A stretch of 29,626 nucleotides of DNA, taken from assembly GCA_023450835.1 (NCBI GenBank), contig JAEXGM010000186.1, positions 1 to 29,626 of the forward strand, written 5' to 3'. The notes under the pieces are model-generated. The model had not been told where the DNA came from and searched no databases. It saw only the letters and a program-made list of their open reading frames with translations. A program made the translations under genes and the position numbers. The first letter of the stretch is position 1. Each line of letters begins with the position of its first letter. The DNA comes from Bacillota bacterium (GTDB taxonomy: Bacteria > Bacillota > Clostridia > Lachnospirales > Lachnospiraceae). Below are positions 13,787 to 21,109 of this stretch, one piece after another.

Positions 13787-16146
13787 TTCAGTTCATGGCT
13801 TGACCAGAATTCTTTTACCAATCCTTTTAATTCACTCTTATTGACCACCTGATAGGGGAACCATTCCCTTGGAAAGAGCTCCTGATAACGGTTATCTAAA
13901 AACCGTTCCTCCAAAAGGAGAATCGCTCCCTTATCTTCCGTGGTTCTGATTACTCTTCCGGCAGACTGAAGTACCTTATTCATCCCCTGGTACAGGTACG
14001 CATATTCAAAGCCGCTGTTCTTCGTTTCCTGATAATATTTTCGAAATAACTCTTTCTCACCGCTTACCATGGGAAGTCCTGCCCCGACAATAACAGCTCC
14101 GATTAACCGGTCATGTTTCAGATCTATGCCTTCGCCGAATACCCCGCCCATGACACAGAAGGCTATTCTTGTACTATCAGGATTGACTGTAAAATCATTT
14201 AAAAAGCTTTCTTTTTCTTCTTCGGTCATGGAACTGCCCTGAACCACCACATTAAAGAGTATTCCTCTGGAAAGTTCCTCTATTTTATTTAACATCTGAT
14301 AGGATGGGAAAAACACCATGTAATTTCCCTGCCTGCTTTCCGTAAAGGTCTTTATATATTCGATAATTTTTCGGTATTCATTTTCATTTCTTTTAGAGTA
14401 CTTGGTACTTACATCCCTGCCCACAGCAATAAAGCGCTTTTCCTTCTCAAAAGGAGAAGGTGCATAAACAGCATAATCTTCTTCTCTTCCGCCAAGCTGT
14501 TCTTTGTAATACTGTATGGGCAGTAAAGTGGCAGAGAAAAACACCGCACTTCTTCCCTTATCCAACCGGCTTTTTAAGTTATCGGACGGGTCCATGCATA
14601 ACAGCTTGATAAAGAACTCACCCTTATCCGTATAATCCGTATAAGTGATGTACTTATCATTGTACACATCATATATTCCAAGGAAATGCCTTATATTCAT
14701 GTAGGTTGTAAGCACTTCCTCTTTCCCGTCAAAATCCTTGTGCTCAGTCAGAAAATCTTCATACTTGCTCATAAGGTGCATCAGGTGAAGTACCAGGTCT
14801 GAGACATTTTCCTGTTCCTTGGTCTCATCGCATTCCCTTTTTAATTTTAACAGGTCATTGTTTACCGTATCCAGCGCCTTCTCTAAATCCTTGTCTTTCC
14901 CTTTTACCAGACGTTTTACCTGAAGGATTTCTTCTTTCACCAGTACCGCGCTGTACATCTCCCTTGCACGGTCTACCAGATTATGAGCTTCATCAATTAA
15001 GAAGACATAATCATTCTTCTTTTCGTTCTGAAAGAAGCGTTTCAGATAAACATTGGGGTCAAAGACATAGTTATAATCACAGATTATCAAATCCGCCCAG
15101 GTTGCCGTATCCAGACACATCTCGAAAGGGCAGACATTATGCTTTTCGGCAAAGTAAAGAATCTTTTCTCTGGAAATATCATCTTCTGACACCAGTAAAT
15201 CAAAAACCGCCTCATTTACCCTGTCAAAGTGCCCCTTTGCCCGCGGGCAGTTATCCGGATTACAATCGGCTTTATCAAGAATACATATTTTATCTTTCGC
15301 CGTAATAGTAACTGCTTTCAGAAGAAGCCCTTTTTCCGTTAACAGCTGCTTGGTCTCCTCCGCCACAGTCCTTGTAATGGTTTTAGCGGTCAGATAAAAA
15401 AGCTTCCCTGTCAGTCCTTCTCCCATAGCTTTTATGGCAGGGAAAACAGTGGAAATAGTTTTTCCTACTCCGGTGGGCGCTTCAATGAAGAGCCTTTTAC
15501 TGCGAAGAATGGTTATATAGACATCCGAAACCAGTTTCTTTTGTCCTTCCCGGTAATGAAAGGGGAAGTCTATTTCCTTAATACTGCTGTTTCGTGTTCT
15601 GCTCCACTCAATCTGCCATACAGCCCATTTAGCATATTCTTTTATGAGATTTTCAAACCATGTGCTTAGAACACTGAACTCGAGAGTTTCCTCAAAGTAT
15701 TTCTTCTCTTCCGTATCAAGGTTACAGTAGGTCATACGTATTCCGATTATATCAAGTTCATTCTGCAGGGCATAAATATAGGCATAGCACATAGCCTGTG
15801 CCTTATGCACCGGCACAGGCTCCGGCAGATATTCAAGGTCCATATACATCCCCTTGATTTCATCAATGGTTACCATGTCTTCCTTTATAATACCATCCGC
15901 CCGGCCTTCAACAACTAAAAGGAATTCAGTATCCCCTTTGGTAACAGGAAGGGTTATGCTTAAGGGAACTTCTGCCGTATAGCTGGCACCCATCTGCTTT
16001 TGAATCTTCCTGTGAATCCTGCTGCCCTCCTGCATAGCATCCGCTTCTCTTCTTCCCCCATGCCTGTTATCCAAATCCCCTGAGCGAAAAATGAATTCTA
16101 CAAGATTCCTGACCGATATTTTAACTATTTCTGCCGTATCTCCCAT
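13783..16146 (-). CDS. DinG/Rad3-like Fe-S DNA helicase with N-terminal PD-(D/E)XK nuclease-like domain
   Basis: 787 aa. Residues 1-180 look like a Cas4/RecB-type domain: EGSRIHRKIQ (40-49), EGRADGI with D84, then IDEIKG (94-99) supplying E96 and K98 of the D-ExK active site. The superfamily 2 helicase follows. Walker A is EAPTGVGKT (222-230). An Fe-S cluster region has Cys288, 295, 300, 339 and 344 (five candidates for four ligands). The DEAH box is at 385-388, and motif VI is QSAGRVIRT near the end. XPD/DinG helicases unwind 5' to 3' at forks, flaps or R-loops; the nuclease fusion suggests processing of the displaced strand (inference). GAGGA 5 nt upstream supports ATG 16146. The neighbours show no defence genes, so a housekeeping repair role is likelier. 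Confidence 0.9.
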   Translation of the reverse strand: MGDTAEIVKISVRNLVEFIFRSGDLDNRHGGRREADAMQEGSRIHRKIQKQMGASYTAEVPLSITLPVTKGDTEFLLVVEGRADGIIKEDMVTIDEIKGMYMDLEYLPEPVPVHKAQAMCYAYIYALQNELDIIGIRMTYCNLDTEEKKYFEETLEFSVLSTWFENLIKEYAKWAVWQIEWSRTRNSSIKEIDFPFHYREGQKKLVSDVYITILRSKRLFIEAPTGVGKTISTVFPAIKAMGEGLTGKLFYLTAKTITRTVAEETKQLLTEKGLLLKAVTITAKDKICILDKADCNPDNCPRAKGHFDRVNEAVFDLLVSEDDISREKILYFAEKHNVCPFEMCLDTATWADLIICDYNYVFDPNVYLKRFFQNEKKNDYVFLIDEAHNLVDRAREMYSAVLVKEEILQVKRLVKGKDKDLEKALDTVNNDLLKLKRECDETKEQENVSDLVLHLMHLMSKYEDFLTEHKDFDGKEEVLTTYMNIRHFLGIYDVYNDKYITYTDYTDKGEFFIKLLCMDPSDNLKSRLDKGRSAVFFSATLLPIQYYKEQLGGREEDYAVYAPSPFEKEKRFIAVGRDVSTKYSKRNENEYRKIIEYIKTFTESRQGNYMVFFPSYQMLNKIEELSRGILFNVVVQGSSMTEEEKESFLNDFTVNPDSTRIAFCVMGGVFGEGIDLKHDRLIGAVIVGAGLPMVSGEKELFRKYYQETKNSGFEYAYLYQGMNKVLQSAGRVIRTTEDKGAILLLEERFLDNRYQELFPREWFPYQVVNKSELKGLVKEFWSSHELN

Positions 16147-16214
16147 TTGTTCCTCTTTTCACAGATTCTTTGCCCTCTCCAAAGGTAAGTAACCTAAAGT
16201 GGCCGGCAAAAATG

Positions 16215-16251
16215 AAAAGCATCCTTTTTGTTATCCGCCAAAGATGCTTTT
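16215..16251 (-). terminator. Hairpin between the low-complexity protein gene and the helicase gene
   Basis: Perfect 9-bp arms AAAAGCATC / GATGCTTTT around a 19-nt loop, 25 nt after the stop at 16277. The arm ends in TTTT on the minus strand, followed by CATTTTTG. It is probably a terminator that separates the low-complexity gene from the helicase, although the loop is long. Confidence 0.5.
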
Positions 16252-16276
16252 GCCTTATTGTATCCGTATTTCCGGG

Positions 16277-16924
16277 CTAATAATAGCCTGTATAGTCTTC
16301 CTCATCATCGTCCCCATACATACCCTTCTCGTAGCCCTTTATCCAGTCTATATTACCGGTTCTTTTCTTTGTCTGAGGTTTTGACTGCTTCATGCTATCC
16401 TTTTCCAGTACCTGATTCTTACGTTCCAGAGCCTTTTTTTCCTTTTCCAGCCGTTTAATCGTTTCCATCTTATCCGTCTGAGGCTCTTTCTCCCTGCTCT
16501 GGCTGCTTCTTGCTTTTGAATCGCCGCGCTGACCTATGACATTCCCTTTTCCATGTTTTTTGTCATTCTCGTAGTCATCATCTTTATGAAAACCATATCC
16601 GCCGCCATAGTTATCCCTGCCAGACGTTCCATAGGATTTCTTATGTGCATTGTCTCTGTTCCCGGGCGTAAAAGGTCTACCGCTGCCGGCTGGTCTTGTA
16701 TTGTTACTGTCCTTGCCGCTATAATTGACTGACTTATTATCTTTGTTATATCCCTGGCCTGTATACTTAGAGTAGGCATTGTTTCTGGTATCGCCTGTAG
16801 CTTTTGAATCATTGCTTCTTCTGTTATCTGGTTTGCTGCGTGTGTCTGATGTGCTGTGATTATACCTGTTGAATCCACGGTTATCTGTTGGCCTGCCGCC
16901 ATCCTTCGCATTGATTGTAGACAC
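16277..16924 (-). CDS. Low-complexity, hydrophilic protein of unknown function
   Basis: 215 aa from GTG 16924, chosen because GGAGAGGAG lies 7 nt upstream; a TTG eight codons earlier would place this ribosome binding site inside the gene. It has no signal peptide or membrane span. Residues 1-130 are rich in Asn, Gly, Arg, Ser, Asp and Tyr and almost free of hydrophobic residues (for example NRGFNRYNHSTSDTRSK). A charged segment (METIKRLEKEKKALERKNQVLEK in two pieces, about 162-184) is likely coiled coil. The C-terminus is GNIDWIKGYEKGMYG followed by an acidic DDDEED and GYY. Intrinsic disorder, nucleic-acid binding or condensate behaviour would be guesses. I do not recognise a family. It has its own promoter. 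Confidence 0.75.
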   Translation of the reverse strand: MSTINAKDGGRPTDNRGFNRYNHSTSDTRSKPDNRRSNDSKATGDTRNNAYSKYTGQGYNKDNKSVNYSGKDSNNTRPAGSGRPFTPGNRDNAHKKSYGTSGRDNYGGGYGFHKDDDYENDKKHGKGNVIGQRGDSKARSSQSREKEPQTDKMETIKRLEKEKKALERKNQVLEKDSMKQSKPQTKKRTGNIDWIKGYEKGMYGDDDEEDYTGYY

Positions 16925-16972
16925 GTAAGTTCTCCTCTCCCTTAGCAAAAGTCCGGGTCAAATCTATTGTCT

Positions 16973-17000
16973 ATTTTATTCAATTTTTGATTCTTGTCAA
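16973..17000 (-). promoter_or_regulatory. Promoter of the low-complexity protein gene
   Basis: On the minus strand a consensus TTGACA (16995-17000) is followed by a 16-nt spacer and TAAAAT (16973-16978), about 49 nt upstream of GTG 16924. It supports the gene being real and well expressed. Confidence 0.65.
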
Positions 17001-17190
17001 TATGTTTTAAGAAAAATATCTCAGTATTTCCCTTAAGTTTGCCTTGCATTTTAATGCCTAATCTGTTAAAGTCAAATTGTGATACAAAGGGAACAAAATA
17101 AGAAGAATTTGAAAAGTATTTTCTTATAATCCCGATATAAATATTTATGCCTATAAGCATAACAGGCATACTGAAAGAGAGGTATTTTAA

Positions 17191-17553
17191 ATGAGCGAAC
17201 ACGTACACGGCCATGATTGCGGCTGCGGACATGATCATGACCATGAGCATGAGCATATGAATGTAACCTTAACACTGGATGACGGCAGTGACTTAGAATG
17301 TGAAGTTCTTTGTATATTCCCTGTAGGAGAGAAAGATTATATCGCACTCGTACCCGCTGACAGCGAGGAAGACGAAGAAGGCGAAATCTTCTTGTATCAG
17401 TTCATAGAGCATGACAATGACGAAATCGAATTGCTTAACATTGAAGATGACGAAGAATTTGAAGCTGTATCCGATGCTTTTGATGAGTTAATGGACAGTG
17501 AAGAATTTGACGAAATGTTTGGTGATGAAGAAGAAGGCGAAGACGAGGAATAA
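17191..17553 (+). CDS. DUF1292 (YrzB-like) protein with His-rich N-terminus
   Basis: 120 aa. The core (about 23-85, MNVTLTLDDGSDLECEVLCIFPVGEKDYIALVP...IFLYQF...IELLNIEDDEEFEAVSDAFDEL) matches DUF1292, small acidic proteins of unknown function common in Bacillota. The N-terminus is unusual: eight His in residues 4-22 plus CGC (Cys10, Cys12), a likely metal-binding tract resembling those of nickel or zinc chaperones. The C-terminus is very acidic (GDEEEGEDEE). GAGAGG 8 nt upstream supports ATG 17191; Met23 has no ribosome binding site, so the His tract is probably translated. A TATAAT at 17125-17130 may be its -10, but without a clear -35. Confidence 0.85.
   Translation: MSEHVHGHDCGCGHDHDHEHEHMNVTLTLDDGSDLECEVLCIFPVGEKDYIALVPADSEEDEEGEIFLYQFIEHDNDEIELLNIEDDEEFEAVSDAFDELMDSEEFDEMFGDEEEGEDEE
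17230..17256 (+). repeat. 6-bp tandem repeat coding the His-Asp/Glu tract
   Basis: CATGAT, CATGAC, CATGAG, CATGAG and CAT encode H-D-H-D-H-E-H-E-H. Such a hexamer run can expand or contract by slippage without changing frame, so His-tract length may vary between strains. Confidence 0.7.
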
Positions 17554-17575
17554 TATTCTTCCCTTCTATAAAACA

Positions 17576-17626
17576 GAAAAACCGCCGGGCTGCTGTTTAG
17601 AATAACGCAGTTCGGCGGCTTTTTTA
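17576..17626. terminator. Bidirectional terminator between DUF1292 and antiporter genes
   Basis: CCGCCG (17582-17587) pairs with CGGCGG (17613-17618), with inner CTGC/GCAG, followed by CTTTTTT on the plus strand. On the minus strand the same stem is followed by TTTTT (complement of 17576-17580). It can end both convergent genes (stops at 17553 and 17653). Confidence 0.88.
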
Positions 17627-17652
17627 CGTGCATATCTTTTATGTCTATGTTT

Positions 17653-18828
17653 CTATATTCTCCGCAAACCATTGAGCCGCTGCTCATTTTTATGCTCAAA
17701 TACTATTTTCAGAAGTATCGGTGTGACAACTGTTGTAAGCAATACTACAAGTATGGTAGGAAGAAACACTTCCTGCTTTATAATATGGTTCTGCAGCCCG
17801 ATATTTGCAGTGATAATTGCCACCTCACCGCGGGATATCATACCTACTCCTATCTGCAGGGCTTCGCTCTTACTCATCTTAAAAAGCCTCGCACCCATAG
17901 CGCAGCCTGCTACTTTACCAAGAACTGCTGCCGCAAACATAACCACAGTAATGAAGATTACCTTTCTGCTGATACCTTCTATATCTGCCTCCAATCCTAC
18001 ACTTGCAAAAAATATAGGGGAGAGAAAGCCGGAAGAAATTGCTTTCACATTCTTCTCAAGATACTCTTTATGCTGTAACTGCGAAAGTAACAGCCCGCAA
18101 AGATAGGCCCCTGTAATTGCCGCAATACCAAGACTTTCTGCCACAAACGCAATTGCAAAAGCAGCTGCAAGGCTAAAGGTAAGGAGAGTACGGTTTGGCT
18201 GTCTTCCATTTACAAGCCGATTTATAAGCTTTGGCAGAAATATTATTGCAAGTACTGCAAAAAAACAAAATAATGTTATGGAAGTCAATGTAATAATCAG
18301 TGAATTGCCTGAACCTTCACTTCTTATTGACAGCAGTACGGATATTAGGATAAGTCCAAGAATATCATCAATCACTGCCGCACCAAGAATATTAATACCG
18401 GCTTTTGTATTCAGTTTCCCAATTTCCGTTAAGGTCTGAACGGTGATACTTACACTGGTTGCTGTAAGAATCACTCCCACAAAAAGATTCACAAAAATAT
18501 CCTTATAGAATAATAAGGCACTAAAGGTTCCTATTAATAGAGGTATTACGATTCCTAAGACTGCAATGACCAAAGAGGATTTACCGGCCTTTTTAAACTG
18601 CTCTGCATTTGTTTCAAGTCCGGCTAAAAACATCAGGAGGATGACTCCCAGATTGGAAAGCAGTTTTAAGTTATCATCATAGGGTATCAGGTTCAGTATT
18701 GCCGGGCCAAGAATAACACCTGCAATTAATGCCCCAAGTACTTCCGGCATTTTAAGCTTACGGCTGATTATCCCTCCTATTTTTGTGGCTGCAAGTATAA
18801 TTGCAATAAAAAGCAAAGTCTTTTCCAT
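17653..18828 (-). CDS. CPA2-family cation/proton antiporter (NapA-like)
   Basis: 391 aa, about 12-13 membrane spans and no cytosolic RCK/TrkA-N domain. It shows the NhaA-fold hallmarks: LTATSVSITVQTL (121-133, discontinuous helix), the tandem aspartates AVIDDILGLI (Asp154-Asp155) typical of electrogenic Na+(Li+)/H+ exchangers, and a lysine in VLGKVAG (about 305) at the position of the NapA TM10 lysine. Probable role is sodium or potassium extrusion and pH homeostasis. AGGAG about 6 nt upstream supports ATG 18828. It is monocistronic: a terminator follows the upstream helicase gene and a bidirectional terminator lies downstream. Its leader of about 140 nt contains hairpins. Confidence 0.92.
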   Translation of the reverse strand: MEKTLLFIAIILAATKIGGIISRKLKMPEVLGALIAGVILGPAILNLIPYDDNLKLLSNLGVILLMFLAGLETNAEQFKKAGKSSLVIAVLGIVIPLLIGTFSALLFYKDIFVNLFVGVILTATSVSITVQTLTEIGKLNTKAGINILGAAVIDDILGLILISVLLSIRSEGSGNSLIITLTSITLFCFFAVLAIIFLPKLINRLVNGRQPNRTLLTFSLAAAFAIAFVAESLGIAAITGAYLCGLLLSQLQHKEYLEKNVKAISSGFLSPIFFASVGLEADIEGISRKVIFITVVMFAAAVLGKVAGCAMGARLFKMSKSEALQIGVGMISRGEVAIITANIGLQNHIIKQEVFLPTILVVLLTTVVTPILLKIVFEHKNEQRLNGLRRI

Positions 18829-18921
18829 ATCTGGCTCCTGTCTGCATGATTAGCACATCTCATGTTTGCGTCTTTCCAACGGGCTGTATATTTGTGCCGG
18901 GGATTTTGCAGACACAAACAG

Positions 18922-18951
18922 GTGTGAATCATACTTCTCAATAATTCACAC
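18922..18951 (-). promoter_or_regulatory. Inverted repeat in the antiporter leader
   Basis: GTGTGAAT and ATTCACAC form perfect 8-bp arms around a 14-nt loop, about 95 nt upstream of the antiporter start. A second pair, TTTGTG/CACAAA, lies just downstream on the minus strand. Either an operator or a leader RNA structure is possible. I could not match it to a known ion riboswitch by eye. Confidence 0.4.
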
Positions 18952-18961
18952 TATTCTTTAT

Positions 18962-18996
18962 AAAATAAAAGTGAGAAGTCCTAAAGGACTTCCCAC
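18962..18996 (-). terminator. Rho-independent terminator after the UvrD-like helicase gene
   Basis: On the minus strand GTGGGAAGTCC pairs with GGACTTCTCAC around TTTA (11 bp with one G-U that would be a mismatch on the other strand), followed by TTTTATTTT. A smaller stem, CGGTTC/GAACCG, precedes it. It lies about 95 nt after the stop at 19090 and separates this gene from the antiporter. Confidence 0.8.
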
Positions 18997-19089
18997 CCAA
19001 GAAGCCGGTTCTTGAAAGCAGTATGAACCGCCCAACCGAATTATTTCTGATATTATTGTCTTTATTTATACCATAAAAGTCTTTATTGG

Positions 19090-21105
19090 TCAATTAGCCA
19101 ATAAAGTTAAAAGCCTGTTTTGAATACAATATTCTAAATTCATAGTCTTGTAGATGGATTTTTCTTCAAAGTAAATGGTAATCTTACCATCCTGATTGGT
19201 TTTAATGGAACCTTTTCCATAGGTTTTATGTTCTACGAGCGTACCTGGGGTCAAGGTATCCCGGTCTACGAGCATTTCCCCCACGAATCTGGACAAGGTA
19301 AGCTCCTTCCCATATCTTTCTTTGGAGGCATATATGTGCAGATACTCTTTCGCTCTGGTCACAGCTACATAAAAAAGTCTTCTTTCTTCTTCCATATCCG
19401 CTTCCAGAATTGCCTTACGATAAGGGGTTATTCCTTCGTTGGCATCTACAATGAAAACCACCTGGTATTCCAGACCTTTTGAACTATGCATGGTAGCTAA
19501 GGTTACTCTGCTTCCGCCCGTTTCCCTGGCTTCTTTCGCCTTTGTCTTCAATTCCTCTTTGTACTCTTCCATATGTAAGAACCATGCGGTGAAATTATCG
19601 TATCCTTTGGCACTTTCCGATAATTCATCCAGTACCTCAACCAGCTCCTCTGACTTTAAGTTCCTGACTCTGGCGTACTCTTCAATGAAACCCTCATAGC
19701 CTGCACCTTTTCTGATATAGGTAAGTGCACCGTAGGGATTCATGGTTTTAATCAGATTTAAATCATATTCCAGCTTATCAATGCGGTCAAGCATCCAGTC
19801 CTTATCACCGTAGAACTTTCTTAAATTCAAAAAGTCTATTTGGGATTCTTTTAAGGCTTCCCTGTTTATGTAGCGGTTTGGCCTATTGGAAATCTGGAGA
19901 AAATATCTCCTCTCCCGTTCTCCCATCGCCAATCTGATATATGCGATAATATCCTGTGCTATCCAATGTTCATAAAGATTTGGGATACGGTCCCGCATCT
20001 GAAAAGGGATATTATACTCCATCATCTTTTCCACCAATGCTCTTGGCTGGATATTGGTTCGAAATAACACGGCTATCTGTGAAAAATCAATTCCGCTTTT
20101 ATTAATTTTTAAAATTTCTCCCACCACGGACAGGTTCTGGGCTTTTAAATTCTCAAAGGACCGTATGGCGACTTCTCCGCTTAAAGCCGCGGCGGATGTT
20201 ATCTCTTTCCCGTAACGCCTGGTATTATTCTTAATCAGGGCAGAAGCACACTGTACAATCTTCCCGGCACACCGGTAGTTATTGGTAAGCTCAATCCTTT
20301 TGCTGTCTGCGTAATCGTCTCCAAAATGCAGCATAATCTCCGGTCTTGCCCCTCTAAAACGATATATAGCCTGATCGTCATCTCCTACAATAAAAAGATT
20401 ATTAAGGGGCTTTGCTAAAAGCCTGATAACGTCATATTGAATTTTGTTAATATCCTGGAATTCATCGATTAAGATATACTGGAATTTGTTCTGCCACAGG
20501 GATAGAATGTCCGGTCTTGCGCTTAAGAGCTCGAAGCACAGCACCAGCATGTCATCGAAGTCTATGAGATTGGAATCCGCAAGCTTATTTTCATAAGCAT
20601 GATATATTTTTTTAAAATTATCATCGGAACAATTTATAGAGTAATAATGCTCCAAATCCAGTCTTTCTCCCTTAACAAGGCTGATTTCTGAAAGGATTTC
20701 CTCTGAATATTCCTTTTCATCTTCCACCTCCAGGGCAAGCCTATGGATAATTTCTTTTATAAAGGCATAACGCTGTTCTTCTCTGATAATATTAGAAGCG
20801 TTATACCCATAGGCATATTTTAATATGGTAAAGAACACCGAATGAAAAGTTCCAAAGGAAATCCCATGGTGCTTTGACCCGGTTAATCTATGAAATCGAT
20901 CCTTCATTTCCTCCGCCGCAGCTTTGGTAAAGGTGATAACCAGAATATTAGAAGGATTAGCACCATATTCTTCAATCAGGTGCTGTACCCTTCTGGTGAT
21001 TACCAGTGTTTTTCCGGAACCGGGCCCTGCAAGTACCATCATGGGCCCGGTGTGGTGTCTGATTGCCGCAAGCTGCGGTGCCGCAAGTTGCGGCTTTATT
21101 TCCAT
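19090..21105 (-). CDS. UvrD/PcrA-like superfamily 1 helicase
   Basis: 671 aa 3'-5' DNA helicase. Motifs visible are Walker A AGPGSGKT (26-33), motif Ia ITFTKAAAEEMK, Walker B IDEFQD, motif III GDDDQAIYRFRGA, motif IV-like LTNNYRC, motif V VTLATMHSSKGLEY and motif VI EEERRLFYVAVTRAK. A short C-terminal segment, VEHKTYGKGSI...IYF, resembles the PcrA/UvrD tudor-like RNA polymerase-binding region. It is shorter than PcrA (about 730-740 aa). It starts 4 nt after the gltX stop, with AGGG 6-8 nt upstream, so it is translationally coupled to gltX. The N-terminus has an in-frame duplication (QLAAPQLAA). It could be the cell's PcrA or an extra UvrD paralogue. Confidence 0.93.
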   Translation of the reverse strand: MEIKPQLAAPQLAAIRHHTGPMMVLAGPGSGKTLVITRRVQHLIEEYGANPSNILVITFTKAAAEEMKDRFHRLTGSKHHGISFGTFHSVFFTILKYAYGYNASNIIREEQRYAFIKEIIHRLALEVEDEKEYSEEILSEISLVKGERLDLEHYYSINCSDDNFKKIYHAYENKLADSNLIDFDDMLVLCFELLSARPDILSLWQNKFQYILIDEFQDINKIQYDVIRLLAKPLNNLFIVGDDDQAIYRFRGARPEIMLHFGDDYADSKRIELTNNYRCAGKIVQCASALIKNNTRRYGKEITSAAALSGEVAIRSFENLKAQNLSVVGEILKINKSGIDFSQIAVLFRTNIQPRALVEKMMEYNIPFQMRDRIPNLYEHWIAQDIIAYIRLAMGERERRYFLQISNRPNRYINREALKESQIDFLNLRKFYGDKDWMLDRIDKLEYDLNLIKTMNPYGALTYIRKGAGYEGFIEEYARVRNLKSEELVEVLDELSESAKGYDNFTAWFLHMEEYKEELKTKAKEARETGGSRVTLATMHSSKGLEYQVVFIVDANEGITPYRKAILEADMEEERRLFYVAVTRAKEYLHIYASKERYGKELTLSRFVGEMLVDRDTLTPGTLVEHKTYGKGSIKTNQDGKITIYFEEKSIYKTMNLEYCIQNRLLTLLAN
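21064..21093 (-). repeat. 15-bp palindromic tandem duplication at the helicase N-terminus
   Basis: Two adjacent 15-bp units differ by one base and duplicate PQLAA. Each unit is itself a palindrome (CCGCAACTTGCGG and CCGCAGCTTGCGG), so codons 5-14 form stable hairpins just after the start codon. The relatives I recall have a single PQQLAAIRH here. Confidence 0.75.
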
Positions 21106-21109
21106 AGGC

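Noticed and set aside
16534..16911. 125-codon frame inside the low-complexity gene
   Set aside because: It is an alternative frame of the same minus strand, with no ribosome binding site. The chosen frame has a promoter, ribosome binding site, and composition with a coherent coiled coil and acidic tail.
16942..17347. Two minus-strand frames overlapping the DUF1292 gene and its upstream region
   Set aside because: They are antisense to a gene with a good ribosome binding site and recognised domain, and their products show no protein-like pattern.
13783..21105. Antiphage defence island built around the two helicases
   Set aside because: The helicases are of repair type, sit among housekeeping genes (gltX, antiporter, lipid kinase), and lack the usual nuclease, toxin or sensor partners. 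No integrase or atypical composition is evident.
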